Source: Nitrospira sp. (GTDB lineage Bacteria > Nitrospirota > Nitrospiria > Nitrospirales > Nitrospiraceae). Taken from it: a stretch of 36,520 nucleotides of DNA. A program made the position numbers and the translations under genes. The notes under the pieces are model-generated. The model was not told where the DNA came from. It ran no database searches and saw only the letters and a list, made by a program, of their open reading frames with translations. Positions 28,741 through 36,520 of this stretch are shown piece by piece; within the stretch, counting starts at the first letter, position 1; each line of letters begins with the position of its first letter. The DNA is taken from positions 1 to 36,520 of the forward strand of contig JAICUC010000005.1 of the NCBI GenBank assembly GCA_025936075.1, written 5' to 3'.

Positions 28741-30093
28741 TTATTCATGCATTGCTTGTTCAATATATTTAAGCATGTCTTGATTTGCTGAAAATTTGAA
28801 CTCTCCGATACAGTCGGCTTTCCCGACGAATGAGCATTCTGCCACATCGAGTGCCCGTAAGCCGTTCATGTCGACTGGACGACTTTGACGCTTTCTGAGA
28901 AGCATACGCAAGCGATCAAGCACAATCTTGGCGTCTTTGCCGTTCTGGGTCCTCAGATAGCGCTCGACGACTTCCGCACACCAATCTCCGTCCCGCTTCG
29001 CGACGCCGACGAGGCCCTCACTAGCTTTTCGAGCCCAACCAGCCAAAAATATGCCGTCCATCACCGTGCCCATAGACTCATCGTACGCTTGAAAGAGCGC
29101 ATCATCGGGATCATTGCCGGTCTTGTTCGGGTTCGTGGTAAACATACCGTTTTTGTGAGGTAGACCGACCGTTTCATCCACTTTGTCGCCGACAGCAAAA
29201 ACAACCGAATCGCAGGGAAATTCATAATACTGCTTCAACCCCACGGCGACGGTATCTTCTCCTTTAGGGTCGAGCCGGTTATCTTCCATTTCAAGTCCGC
29301 GAACCCGATTGTCGCCGCCAACCAGAATACGCTTCGGCGACGCAAGGAACCGAAATCCCATCTTCGTTTCAGTCACCTTCGGCTCGCATTTAGTAAACTC
29401 TTGGGTGAATGCTTGTAAAACTTCATCCGGATTCTGACCGACCTTGACAAGCCGGTCCTTGATGCGCTCGAACTCGGCTTTGATTCCCTCTAGATCCATA
29501 TTGGCACAGATGCTGCGAATTTCTTTTGGATTGTACTTGCGTTCCACGGGTCCCCGTCTGACAATTGCCGTGACCCTCTCAACTTTCTTATAGCGGACCA
29601 ACCAGTGAGCGATATCTACCATCACATCTCCCGCTCCAATCACGGCAACATGTTTCCCCACTTCAAATGGACGATCGCCAAAACCCGGTAACCGATTGAA
29701 GTGATACACCACATCCTTCGCGTGAAATACGCCTTGAGCCGAGTCTCCTTCAACGCCAATGGCCTTGGTTCCCTGCGCACCGATTGTGAAGACAACCGCG
29801 CTTGCCCCCAACCCCCGCACATCGTCGACCGTGAGATCTTTTCCGTTTCCAATGGTGACATTCCCAAAATAATGAACGTTCTTTTGCTGAAGAAGCTCCC
29901 AGTATTGCTTCTTAAGTCCACCACGGAGTTTCAGCTTAGAAGGGAATATTCCATATTCAGCCAATCCACCGAATTTGATATCACGATTGAGAATAATGAT
30001 TTCGTGGCCGGCTTTTGAAAGCGCGCTGGCAACAGCCATACCAGCCGGCCCGGCTCCTGCCACGATAACCACATGCGACTGTGTCCCGCTCAT
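28741..30093 (-). CDS. FAD-dependent pyridine nucleotide-disulfide oxidoreductase, ferredoxin-NADP reductase (adrenodoxin reductase/GltD)-like
   Basis: VVIVAGAGPAGMAVASALSKAGHEIIILNR...KHVAVIGAGDVMVDIAHWLVR...IFLAGWARKASEGLVGVAKRDGD. Confidence 0.85.
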   Translation of the reverse strand: MSGTQSHVVIVAGAGPAGMAVASALSKAGHEIIILNRDIKFGGLAEYGIFPSKLKLRGGLKKQYWELLQQKNVHYFGNVTIGNGKDLTVDDVRGLGASAVVFTIGAQGTKAIGVEGDSAQGVFHAKDVVYHFNRLPGFGDRPFEVGKHVAVIGAGDVMVDIAHWLVRYKKVERVTAIVRRGPVERKYNPKEIRSICANMDLEGIKAEFERIKDRLVKVGQNPDEVLQAFTQEFTKCEPKVTETKMGFRFLASPKRILVGGDNRVRGLEMEDNRLDPKGEDTVAVGLKQYYEFPCDSVVFAVGDKVDETVGLPHKNGMFTTNPNKTGNDPDDALFQAYDESMGTVMDGIFLAGWARKASEGLVGVAKRDGDWCAEVVERYLRTQNGKDAKIVLDRLRMLLRKRQSRPVDMNGLRALDVAECSFVGKADCIGEFKFSANQDMLKYIEQAMHE

Positions 30094-30149
30094 ACGGTAT
30101 CCCTTAAGAAGTTAAGTAAAGAAAAATCTTGAATATCAATGGACTACGG

Positions 30150-30179
30150 ACTCTAGCATAGCCGTTCCCGCACTGTCAA
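30150..30179 (-). promoter_or_regulatory. Candidate sigma70 promoter of the 28741-30093 oxidoreductase
   Basis: Minus strand TTGACA (30179-30174), 18-nt spacer, TAGAGT (30155-30150). Confidence 0.55.
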
Positions 30180-30283
30180 AATGCACGCAGACGGGCACGG
30201 GCAACCAGGCGGACTTCGACTTGCCCGAGTACTTTCTGTTGTTTACAATGCCGCTCGTCTCCGGACCAGGCTACAGTATTTTT

Positions 30284-31282
30284 ATGCCAATCGACGAATC
30301 ACTTTCCGTGCCATTAGGAGAGAAGACACTGGCACCTCCCATACGCTACTGTCCCGTCCGCAAAAGCAACTGTGTCTTTCCTCTCAAAGAACTGAGCAAA
30401 GATGAGGCATACGTCGTCTCGGACTTCGAGCTTGCTGAGGAACTGATCGCCCGAGGTGCCGACAGCGCACGTATCGCCATCGGCCCACACGATTCTCCTG
30501 AAAACCAGTATCTAGGATATTCCCAAGTAGAGGCAGGTAAACAACTGGTCCCCCACTCCCCGTTCGATTTCAAACAATCGAGTGTCATTGTCCTCCCGAC
30601 TTACAATGAACGCGCTAATCTTGAGGCGCTTGTACCTGCAATCAGCCAATATCTTGTGACTGACATCTTGATTGTTGATGATAACTCGCCTGACGGAACC
30701 GGAGAGTTAGCCGATCAGTTTAGTGGCAGGCATGGACATGTACATGTCCTGCACCGGTCGAAAAAAGAAGGGCTTGGACCAGCTTATCTGGCGGGCTTCA
30801 GGTGGGCGCTGCAACGCAATTACAGCCTCATCATCGAAATGGATTGCGACTTCAGCCATGCTCCCTGGGATCTACCCCGCTTGGTACACCGCAGCCGAAC
30901 TGCCGATCTCGTGATTGGGAGTCGCTACGTACCCGGCGGGGGAACCGAAAATTGGAACGCAAGCCGTCGTTTTGTCTCTCGCTGCGGAAATACCTACGCC
31001 AGACTCTTCCTCGGCTCGACCATCCACGACTGGACAGGAGGATTCCGCTGCTATCGTCGTGAGCTCTTGACTCGGATGAACCTTGCAACCGTCCGGACGA
31101 AAGGATACATCTTTCAAGTAGAGCTGGCCTGGCGAGCCGTACAGCTGGGAGCGGATGTGGTGGAATTACCCATCCGCTTTTGCGACCGCATTGAAGGCCA
31201 AAGCAAGCTCGGCTGGCAGTCCATCGCCGAAGCGCTGATAGAAGTACCTAAAATGTACCTTTTGGGTCTGGGTGGTCGATAA
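30284..31282 (+). CDS. Family 2 glycosyltransferase, dolichol-phosphate mannosyltransferase (DPM1)-like, with N-terminal extension
   Basis: VIVLPTYNERANLEALVPAI...ILIVDDNSPDGTGELAD...MDCDFSHAPWDLPRLV. Start ATG 30284 (or 30248) preferred over TTG 30221. Confidence 0.9.
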   Translation: MPIDESLSVPLGEKTLAPPIRYCPVRKSNCVFPLKELSKDEAYVVSDFELAEELIARGADSARIAIGPHDSPENQYLGYSQVEAGKQLVPHSPFDFKQSSVIVLPTYNERANLEALVPAISQYLVTDILIVDDNSPDGTGELADQFSGRHGHVHVLHRSKKEGLGPAYLAGFRWALQRNYSLIIEMDCDFSHAPWDLPRLVHRSRTADLVIGSRYVPGGGTENWNASRRFVSRCGNTYARLFLGSTIHDWTGGFRCYRRELLTRMNLATVRTKGYIFQVELAWRAVQLGADVVELPIRFCDRIEGQSKLGWQSIAEALIEVPKMYLLGLGGR

Positions 31283-31355
31283 GGCTTTCCTCTTCCTCTT
31301 TTCTTCCAGCGGTTCTGTTCGCGTCAAATAAAACGCGACCCGTGCCGCCGGGCCG

Positions 31356-32117
31356 CTAACATGGTGACTCATGATTCATACAAGACCTAATGAGAGAAAC
31401 CTTCGGATCGAGTGGATCGAGCTTGGTTAAATCGATGATGAGTTCGTCCTTCGCATTGGCCAAAATTCCGTCCAGCAAGCTGCTCTTCATCGGAATCACG
31501 GCGTCGGACGGCTGAAAGATCAGATCGAATCCTTTCGCCGCAGTGGGTCGCATAGGGTAACGCCGATCGTAAATCATTCCATAGGCTGGAATGCCGTAAA
31601 TGATTCTCCAATTTCCCAAGAGGATATGCAATTCCATCCCATGCACGTAGAGTCCGCCCGTCGTGATAATTCGCCTCGCGAAGGTCTGCGGTTGACTCAA
31701 ATAGAAGGTAACCCGCTCATTGTCTTTCGCCTCCTCCAGCGCCTCCGACAGGCGCACAGACAAGAGATCCAACTCCTCATCCGTAAAGGCTGGAACCAGG
31801 GGAGACTCCCCCCGCAGCCACCGCTGCAGCGCAATCCAATGTTCCTGTACCTTCAATCCCGACAAAATCGCCCGCATTTTTTCCGGTTCGATCGTGAACG
31901 GATGGCTATGGTGGCTCGGCGGCCATTCTGGGAGTACTTCCGAGTCCTCTTCCAACCGCACGAAATTGACCGGATCCTCATAAATAATTCGTGACGGCAC
32001 ATGTGGAGCGGCACAACCGATCGATAGTACGGAATAAATAGTGAGGAGGACGGTAACGATCCAGCCTGTCCGATTATTGCTCTCCTTACTGCTCACTTCT
32101 CTCCCTTCCCCGTTCAC
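31356..32117 (-). CDS. Putative lipoprotein of unknown function
   Basis: Hydrophobic N-terminus with lipobox-like LSIGC (IVTVLLTIYSVLSIGCAAPH); no recognised domain; ATGA overlap with the upstream PPIase gene. Confidence 0.75.
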   Translation of the reverse strand: MNGEGREVSSKESNNRTGWIVTVLLTIYSVLSIGCAAPHVPSRIIYEDPVNFVRLEEDSEVLPEWPPSHHSHPFTIEPEKMRAILSGLKVQEHWIALQRWLRGESPLVPAFTDEELDLLSVRLSEALEEAKDNERVTFYLSQPQTFARRIITTGGLYVHGMELHILLGNWRIIYGIPAYGMIYDRRYPMRPTAAKGFDLIFQPSDAVIPMKSSLLDGILANAKDELIIDLTKLDPLDPKVSLIRSCMNHESPC

Positions 32118-32635
32118 CCCTTACTGATCGTGACGGTCATCTCCGCTCGCTCCAGCGGATTGTCCTGCCCATCACGCTTCATATTGGCGATCTTGTCGGC
32201 CACCTCCATTCCGCTGACGACCTCTCCAAATGCCGTGTATTGCCAATCGAGGAAATTGGCGTCTGCGACGCAAATAAAGAACTGTGACCCGGCGCTATCC
32301 GGATCGTTCGCGCGAGCCATCGAGACAATGCCTCGCTTGTGCGGTGTACTGTTGAACTCGGCTTTCACCTTATAACCAGGTCCACCCATTCCGTGGGATG
32401 AGCGGTCGGAATTCTTACTGTTGGGGTCTCCTCCCTGAATCATGAAACCAGGAATGACGCGGTGGAACGTCGTCCCATTATAAAATCCTTCTCGAGAAAG
32501 TTTGACAAAATTGTCGACGTGGCCTGGCGCCACATCATGGAACAACCGAAGTATTATTTCTCCCACAGGTTGGCTCTTGCTCGTGACGGAAATTGTTGCC
32601 CGTATCTTTTCCTCTCTACCAGTCATCGCATTCAT
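32114..32635 (-). CDS. Cyclophilin-type peptidyl-prolyl cis-trans isomerase
   Basis: GEIILRLFHDVAPGHVDNFVKLSREGFYNGTTFHRVIPGFMIQGGDPN...GSQFFICVAD. Confidence 0.96.
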   Translation of the reverse strand: MNAMTGREEKIRATISVTSKSQPVGEIILRLFHDVAPGHVDNFVKLSREGFYNGTTFHRVIPGFMIQGGDPNSKNSDRSSHGMGGPGYKVKAEFNSTPHKRGIVSMARANDPDSAGSQFFICVADANFLDWQYTAFGEVVSGMEVADKIANMKRDGQDNPLERAEMTVTISKG

Positions 32636-32646
32636 CCTTTCTAGAT

Positions 32647-33750
32647 TTACCGAAAGAGAAACGGCGGTGGCGCTATTCCCGCCTCCAGCCCCTGATTAAC
32701 GGCCATCCATGAGACACCATCATCGCTGCGAAATACGCCTGAACTTGTCCCAGCATACAAACCCTTATCACCGGCTTTAATCAACACCTGTACCGCAAGG
32801 TTCTCCAGACCGTTATTAATGGGGATCCATTGCTTGCCCTTGTCCATGGTCTTAAAAATCCCGTTTCCAGTCGCGACAACGACTCCTTGATCACTGAATA
32901 CGATGCCACGAATAGAGTCGTTGGGCAGTGCCCGGCTGATTGGTCGCCACGTCTGTCCGCCGTCGGTGCTGCGAAAGACTCCGCCGTCGAACGTTCCGGC
33001 AAAAATACTTTGGTCATGATCAATCACCAAAACACGAATGAAATTTTCAATCATGCCCTCGTGGTCCTTCAACCCATGCCGCATACGAACCCAGCCGGTA
33101 GAGCGAGGGCTGAACCGAAAGATCCCTTTACCGGAAGTTCCAGCGAATAATGTTCCATCTGCAGAGCGAGCGAGTGCATGGACCAGAATGTCGTCCAAGC
33201 CAGACGTCACAGGCATCCAATGACCCTCGGAGCCATGCAGGCGATATACGCCGTCTCCGGTGCCGGCAAAAAGCTCCTGATCCACCGCTAGCAATGCCTT
33301 GACTTCAAGCCGTTTGAGCCCCTCATTCACAGGCTGCCAGCTGTTTCCTCCATCGCGCGAACAAAACACTCCACCACGGAAGGTACCGGCATAGACTGTT
33401 CCATCTTTCGCGGAGGCCAAACTCAAAATAAAAGGATCAGTGATACCGCCTCCTACTCGAGCCCACGTCGCACCACGGTCCGGGGTGCGAAAAACCCCAT
33501 GCCCGAAGGATCCGGCATAGACGACTCCATTGATTCCCATCACAAGAGCCTGCACGCTTGCTGCGGATTGTTCGGATAGGCCCGATGCCGCCGAAGATGC
33601 TGAAACACCCAACGTTGGGGGCGACATCGGGAGATTGGAGAGCTGCAGGCTTTCTCCACCAGCCGAACAAAGAAGAACGCCCCATATCAATATCATAATC
33701 ATAGAAACGATCGTGCATATGCGTTGAACCCTCACAGCCTCATGCCTCAT
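32647..33750 (-). CDS. Secreted beta-propeller (BNR/YCF48/sortilin-like repeat) protein
   Basis: N-terminal hydrophobic segment then repeated AGTFxGGVFRSxDGGxTWxPxxxGL units. Confidence 0.85.
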   Translation of the reverse strand: MRHEAVRVQRICTIVSMIMILIWGVLLCSAGGESLQLSNLPMSPPTLGVSASSAASGLSEQSAASVQALVMGINGVVYAGSFGHGVFRTPDRGATWARVGGGITDPFILSLASAKDGTVYAGTFRGGVFCSRDGGNSWQPVNEGLKRLEVKALLAVDQELFAGTGDGVYRLHGSEGHWMPVTSGLDDILVHALARSADGTLFAGTSGKGIFRFSPRSTGWVRMRHGLKDHEGMIENFIRVLVIDHDQSIFAGTFDGGVFRSTDGGQTWRPISRALPNDSIRGIVFSDQGVVVATGNGIFKTMDKGKQWIPINNGLENLAVQVLIKAGDKGLYAGTSSGVFRSDDGVSWMAVNQGLEAGIAPPPFLFR

Positions 33751-34523
33751 CGTAGTCTCGTCCCGGCGGTGTTGATCGGCAGATCCGGATCGAGCGGCAA
33801 ATCGATCCCCCCTGAGTCCTGATTTCGCCCGAAAAGCCGGGCGCCGAGAATCCCGATCTCATACAGCGCCATTAAAGGAACCGCCATCAAAAGCATGGTA
33901 AAGAGCGTCGCGTCAGGAGTGACGATGGCGGAGATAATGAGACACAACAACACAGCATGTTTACGGTAACGAGCGAACAAGTCTGCTGATGCGGCTCCCG
34001 CCATAGCCGCGAGACTCATGGCCAAGGGTAGTTCGAAGGCACAACCGAAGATGAGCAGAAATTTTACGTTAAAATCAATATAAGTACCGACACTCAACTG
34101 GGGAGTGATATCACGATCAAGTCCGAAACTCACGAACAGGTCGATCACCAGCGGCAAAATCACCACATTGCAGAAGACCAACCCTAACGCAAACAGCCCC
34201 CCCGCCACCATGAATAGCGGAATCGCCCAGCGCTGCTCCTTCGGTAACAGAGCAGGCTCGATGAACTTCCAACAATGATAAAAAATGACCGGCAAGCTGA
34301 GAATGAGGGCCGCCAACAACGACACTTTAATCGAAGCAAACAATGCTTCCGTGGGACCGTAAAACACCAGTTGGTTGGAAAATGGTCTATTGAGCCACGC
34401 TACCATTTCGGAGGAAAAAGAAAAAGTCAGCACCAACGCACCCAAGACTGTCGCACCAATGATGATCAGTCGTCGTTTGACGGCTTGGATGTGGGAAGCA
34501 AGCGGATGGATGTTCTGTCCCAT
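33747..34523 (-). CDS. tatC: Twin-arginine translocase subunit TatC
   Basis: Multi-TM protein with FYGPTEALFASIKVSLLAALILSLPVIFYHCWKFIEPALLPKE. Confidence 0.96.
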   Translation of the reverse strand: MGQNIHPLASHIQAVKRRLIIIGATVLGALVLTFSFSSEMVAWLNRPFSNQLVFYGPTEALFASIKVSLLAALILSLPVIFYHCWKFIEPALLPKEQRWAIPLFMVAGGLFALGLVFCNVVILPLVIDLFVSFGLDRDITPQLSVGTYIDFNVKFLLIFGCAFELPLAMSLAAMAGAASADLFARYRKHAVLLCLIISAIVTPDATLFTMLLMAVPLMALYEIGILGARLFGRNQDSGGIDLPLDPDLPINTAGTRLR

Positions 34524-34568
34524 ATCAACGGATTGAGCCGCCTGCGGAGTCGGTGGCCGATCAGCCTC

Positions 34569-34808
34569 CTACCGCGCCGGCTCGAGGCTTTGCTCGCGGT
34601 AGAGACGAATCAGTTCTGCAAGCTTGTCTTTCTTCGCCAATTTTTCCTTTTGTATCCGTTTTTTCTCGATTTCTTCCGACGGGGTCAGGACATGGCGCTT
34701 CTGCAGTTCGTTGAGTTCTAGGTCCAGGCGATGGTGGGACGCTTCGAGCTCCCGGAATTCGGTGTTGGAATGGCGAAGCTGTTCGACGATCGCATCTTCC
34801 GTCAACAT
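34569..34808 (-). CDS. DUF465 (YdcH-like) small coiled-coil protein
   Basis: LRHSNTEFRELEASHHRLDLELNELQKRHVLTPSEEIEKKRIQKEKLAKKDKLAELIRLYR. Confidence 0.85.
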   Translation of the reverse strand: MLTEDAIVEQLRHSNTEFRELEASHHRLDLELNELQKRHVLTPSEEIEKKRIQKEKLAKKDKLAELIRLYREQSLEPAR

Positions 34809-34823
34809 AACGACACCTCCTGG

Positions 34824-35387
34824 TTAAAGTGAGTCTGTTGAAGCTGATTCACCTCCTGAGACAAAGCCCTTCTCCCGCTGCCGACCATGCGGCACCACAA
34901 GGGGATTCATTTGCATCAGCACGGCGTCTTCGATGGGATTCGTGTAGTAGCGCGGGCGACTACCGATCGGCACAAAACCTATCCGAGTATAGAGGGAACG
35001 CGCTGAATCGTTCGAGATTCTGACTTCGAGGATTGCCCGAGTGGCCGATTGTTCCAACGCCAGATGGAGAGCTGCGGTGACAAGCGTTCCTCCCACCCCC
35101 CTCCTCCGCATCGACTCTCGCACCGCAAGATTCATCAGTCGCAACTCTTCAAAGACGATCCAGAAACAATGGTACCCGATAATCGCGGGTTCTGTCTTGA
35201 TTTTCGACTGCCTGTGACGTATCGCGACGAGAAAGTGCGCGAATTGGTTACCCGTCAACTCACCTTCAAGCATTTTGCGCGTCCACGGGGACGAGAAGCA
35301 AGCCTCTTCCAAAGCAAGGATATCATCCAACATATCCGATGTCGCCGGGACAATCTCAAATTCAGAAAGCACGATGTGGCTGCTCAC
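34824..35387 (-). CDS. rimI: Ribosomal-protein-alanine N-acetyltransferase RimI-like
   Basis: DDILALEEACFSSPWTRKMLEGEL...MNLAVRESMRRRGVGGTLV...LEVRISNDSARSLYTRIGFVPIGSRPRYY. Confidence 0.93.
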   Translation of the reverse strand: MSSHIVLSEFEIVPATSDMLDDILALEEACFSSPWTRKMLEGELTGNQFAHFLVAIRHRQSKIKTEPAIIGYHCFWIVFEELRLMNLAVRESMRRRGVGGTLVTAALHLALEQSATRAILEVRISNDSARSLYTRIGFVPIGSRPRYYTNPIEDAVLMQMNPLVVPHGRQREKGFVSGGESASTDSL

Positions 35388-35392
35388 ATTCC

Positions 35393-36169
35393 TTACAGAG
35401 GCGACCGCCGACGGCCACGAGCCAATCGTTCGGCAATCTTGGTTTCAACCCTTTGCCGACGTCTCGCAAGAGGCGAACCGCCTCGTTCGTATTGAATTTC
35501 AGCTTCGGTCTGCTGGACATAGAGCGGCGCAACCAGTTCTCCAGCAATTTCACCTCGTCGAAGTCGTTCCATTCCGATACGTGCGACTTGAATAGCGGAA
35601 GGTCTGAAGGCTCGATCGGGCCCTACCGTGACGGTGACTGACGGCGGCAATGCCGCTTGAATTTCATGTCCCATCGACGACCATCCGGATCCAAATACTA
35701 TCGTGTGTTCGATGAGGCTCTGCGCTAACGCTTTTGGGGTTCCTACTTGTTCGCTCAGCACACGATTCAATCCCTGACCCTCTGCCCAACGAAAAATCGC
35801 CCAGTAGACTTCTCCACGACGACTGACCAATATCGGACAGATAGGAACACATGCCGCTTCCAGACTCCTCGCCATGGCTTCCAGTGTCGGCACCAGCGTG
35901 AGAGGAAGATCAGTGGCTCCCCGAAGTCCTAGGCATGTTGCAATTCCCACTCGGATGCCGGTAAACGAACCCGGGCCAATCGAACAGGCAAGACCAGTGA
36001 GATCGTTGAGCTGCAGTCCGGATTGAGACAGCAATCGATCGATAGCGGGCAAAAGGAGAGAGTCTTGCGCACCACCGGCCTCTTGCTCATGCGTCGCGAG
36101 GATAAGGTCATCTTCCAGAATTGCGACACTCTGCCGCGTCGTGACTGTTTCAACCGCAAGGATTTTCAT
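35393..36169 (-). CDS. tsaB: tRNA threonylcarbamoyladenosine biosynthesis protein TsaB
   Basis: MKILAVETVTTRQSVAILED...LACSIGPGSFTGIRVGIATCLGLRG. Confidence 0.95.
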   Translation of the reverse strand: MKILAVETVTTRQSVAILEDDLILATHEQEAGGAQDSLLLPAIDRLLSQSGLQLNDLTGLACSIGPGSFTGIRVGIATCLGLRGATDLPLTLVPTLEAMARSLEAACVPICPILVSRRGEVYWAIFRWAEGQGLNRVLSEQVGTPKALAQSLIEHTIVFGSGWSSMGHEIQAALPPSVTVTVGPDRAFRPSAIQVARIGMERLRRGEIAGELVAPLYVQQTEAEIQYERGGSPLARRRQRVETKIAERLARGRRRSPL

Positions 36170-36175
36170 CGAGGA

Positions 36176-36520
36176 TTATGAGACCTGACCTAAATCCTCT
36201 GCCCGTATGGCTTGATTGTGATGCATCTCGTGGAAGGTGACTTGCACTGAGCCTTGTCCACGTCCATCTTCCAGAAAAACCTTGAAGGGACGGAATAGTC
36301 GAACATCCTGATCACCCATAGCCTCTGCCTGAATACTTCCCGCCTTTTCGATCGGCCTAAAATCGTCATACTGAATCGTCGCCTCGACCTCCCCACTCGA
36401 CCCAAACCAATCTTCTTGGACCACCAGCAATCGGCGGTCAAACCATAGGCATCGGATCGGAGGACGCGATGGGCTCGTTCCTCCGGTTACCGACGCATAG
36501 ACGTCGAGACGATATCGGCC
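36176..36520 (-). CDS. C-terminal part of an outer-membrane lipoprotein-sorting (LolA-like) protein, truncated by window end
   Basis: The frame stays open to the window edge: RYRLDVYASVTGGTSPSRPPIRCLWFDRRLLVVQEDWFGSSGEVEATIQYDDFRPIEKAG...KVFLEDGRGQGSVQVTFHEMHHNQAI. Family call is tentative. Confidence 0.6.
   Translation of the reverse strand, partial: GRYRLDVYASVTGGTSPSRPPIRCLWFDRRLLVVQEDWFGSSGEVEATIQYDDFRPIEKAGSIQAEAMGDQDVRLFRPFKVFLEDGRGQGSVQVTFHEMHHNQAIRAEDLGQVS

Noticed and set aside
30221-30283. TTG start at 30221 for the DPM1-like protein
   Set aside because: The TTG lies in a plausible promoter (TTGCCC-17-TACAAT) and has no RBS; ATG 30284 (or 30248) preferred.
31356-31385. Second partial copy of the MITE terminus near ATGAATCATG...GTTAGCG on the minus strand
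   Set aside because: Only about 10 contiguous nt match (plus a short GTTAGCG), within a coding 3' end; too short to call.
1-36520. CRISPR arrays, tRNA or rRNA genes
   Set aside because: No regularly spaced repeats, cloverleaf-like sequence or rRNA signature noticed by eye; tRNAscan-SE and a CRISPR finder should confirm.

Overview
Bacterial chromosome window; protein style and gene content suggest a Nitrospira-like organism, but this is inference and was not tested. It is mostly a dense housekeeping region, largely on the minus strand. Recognised genes include pyrD class 1A, comF, fmdB, mraZ, macAB, efp-accB-accC, aroQ, coaBC, rpoZ, gmk, yicC, nth, hflX, tsaD, clpC, nadK, tatC, rimI and tsaB. 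The left end (about 1-2060) is accessory-like. It holds the 5' end of a type I R-M hsdM, missed by the ORF track because it runs off the window, and a DUF4160/DUF2442 pair. The DUF4160 gene carries an apparent 1-nt frameshift, and the pair is flanked by two sets of direct repeats. The observations most worth checking are: (i) hflX appears to start at a rare ATT codon behind a strong Shine-Dalgarno, restoring 40 conserved-looking N-terminal residues; (ii) the duplicated repeat blocks around the DUF4160/DUF2442 module; (iii) a ~214-bp MITE-like inverted-repeat element abutting the start codon of an FtsX-type permease; (iv) dyad operators in the luxR-type and macA upstream regions; (v) an orphan HTH-mraZ-rusA-like cluster with repeated TACTGGG motifs. 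I found no CRISPR array, tRNA, rRNA or complete transposase, and no clearly new defence or metabolic system.
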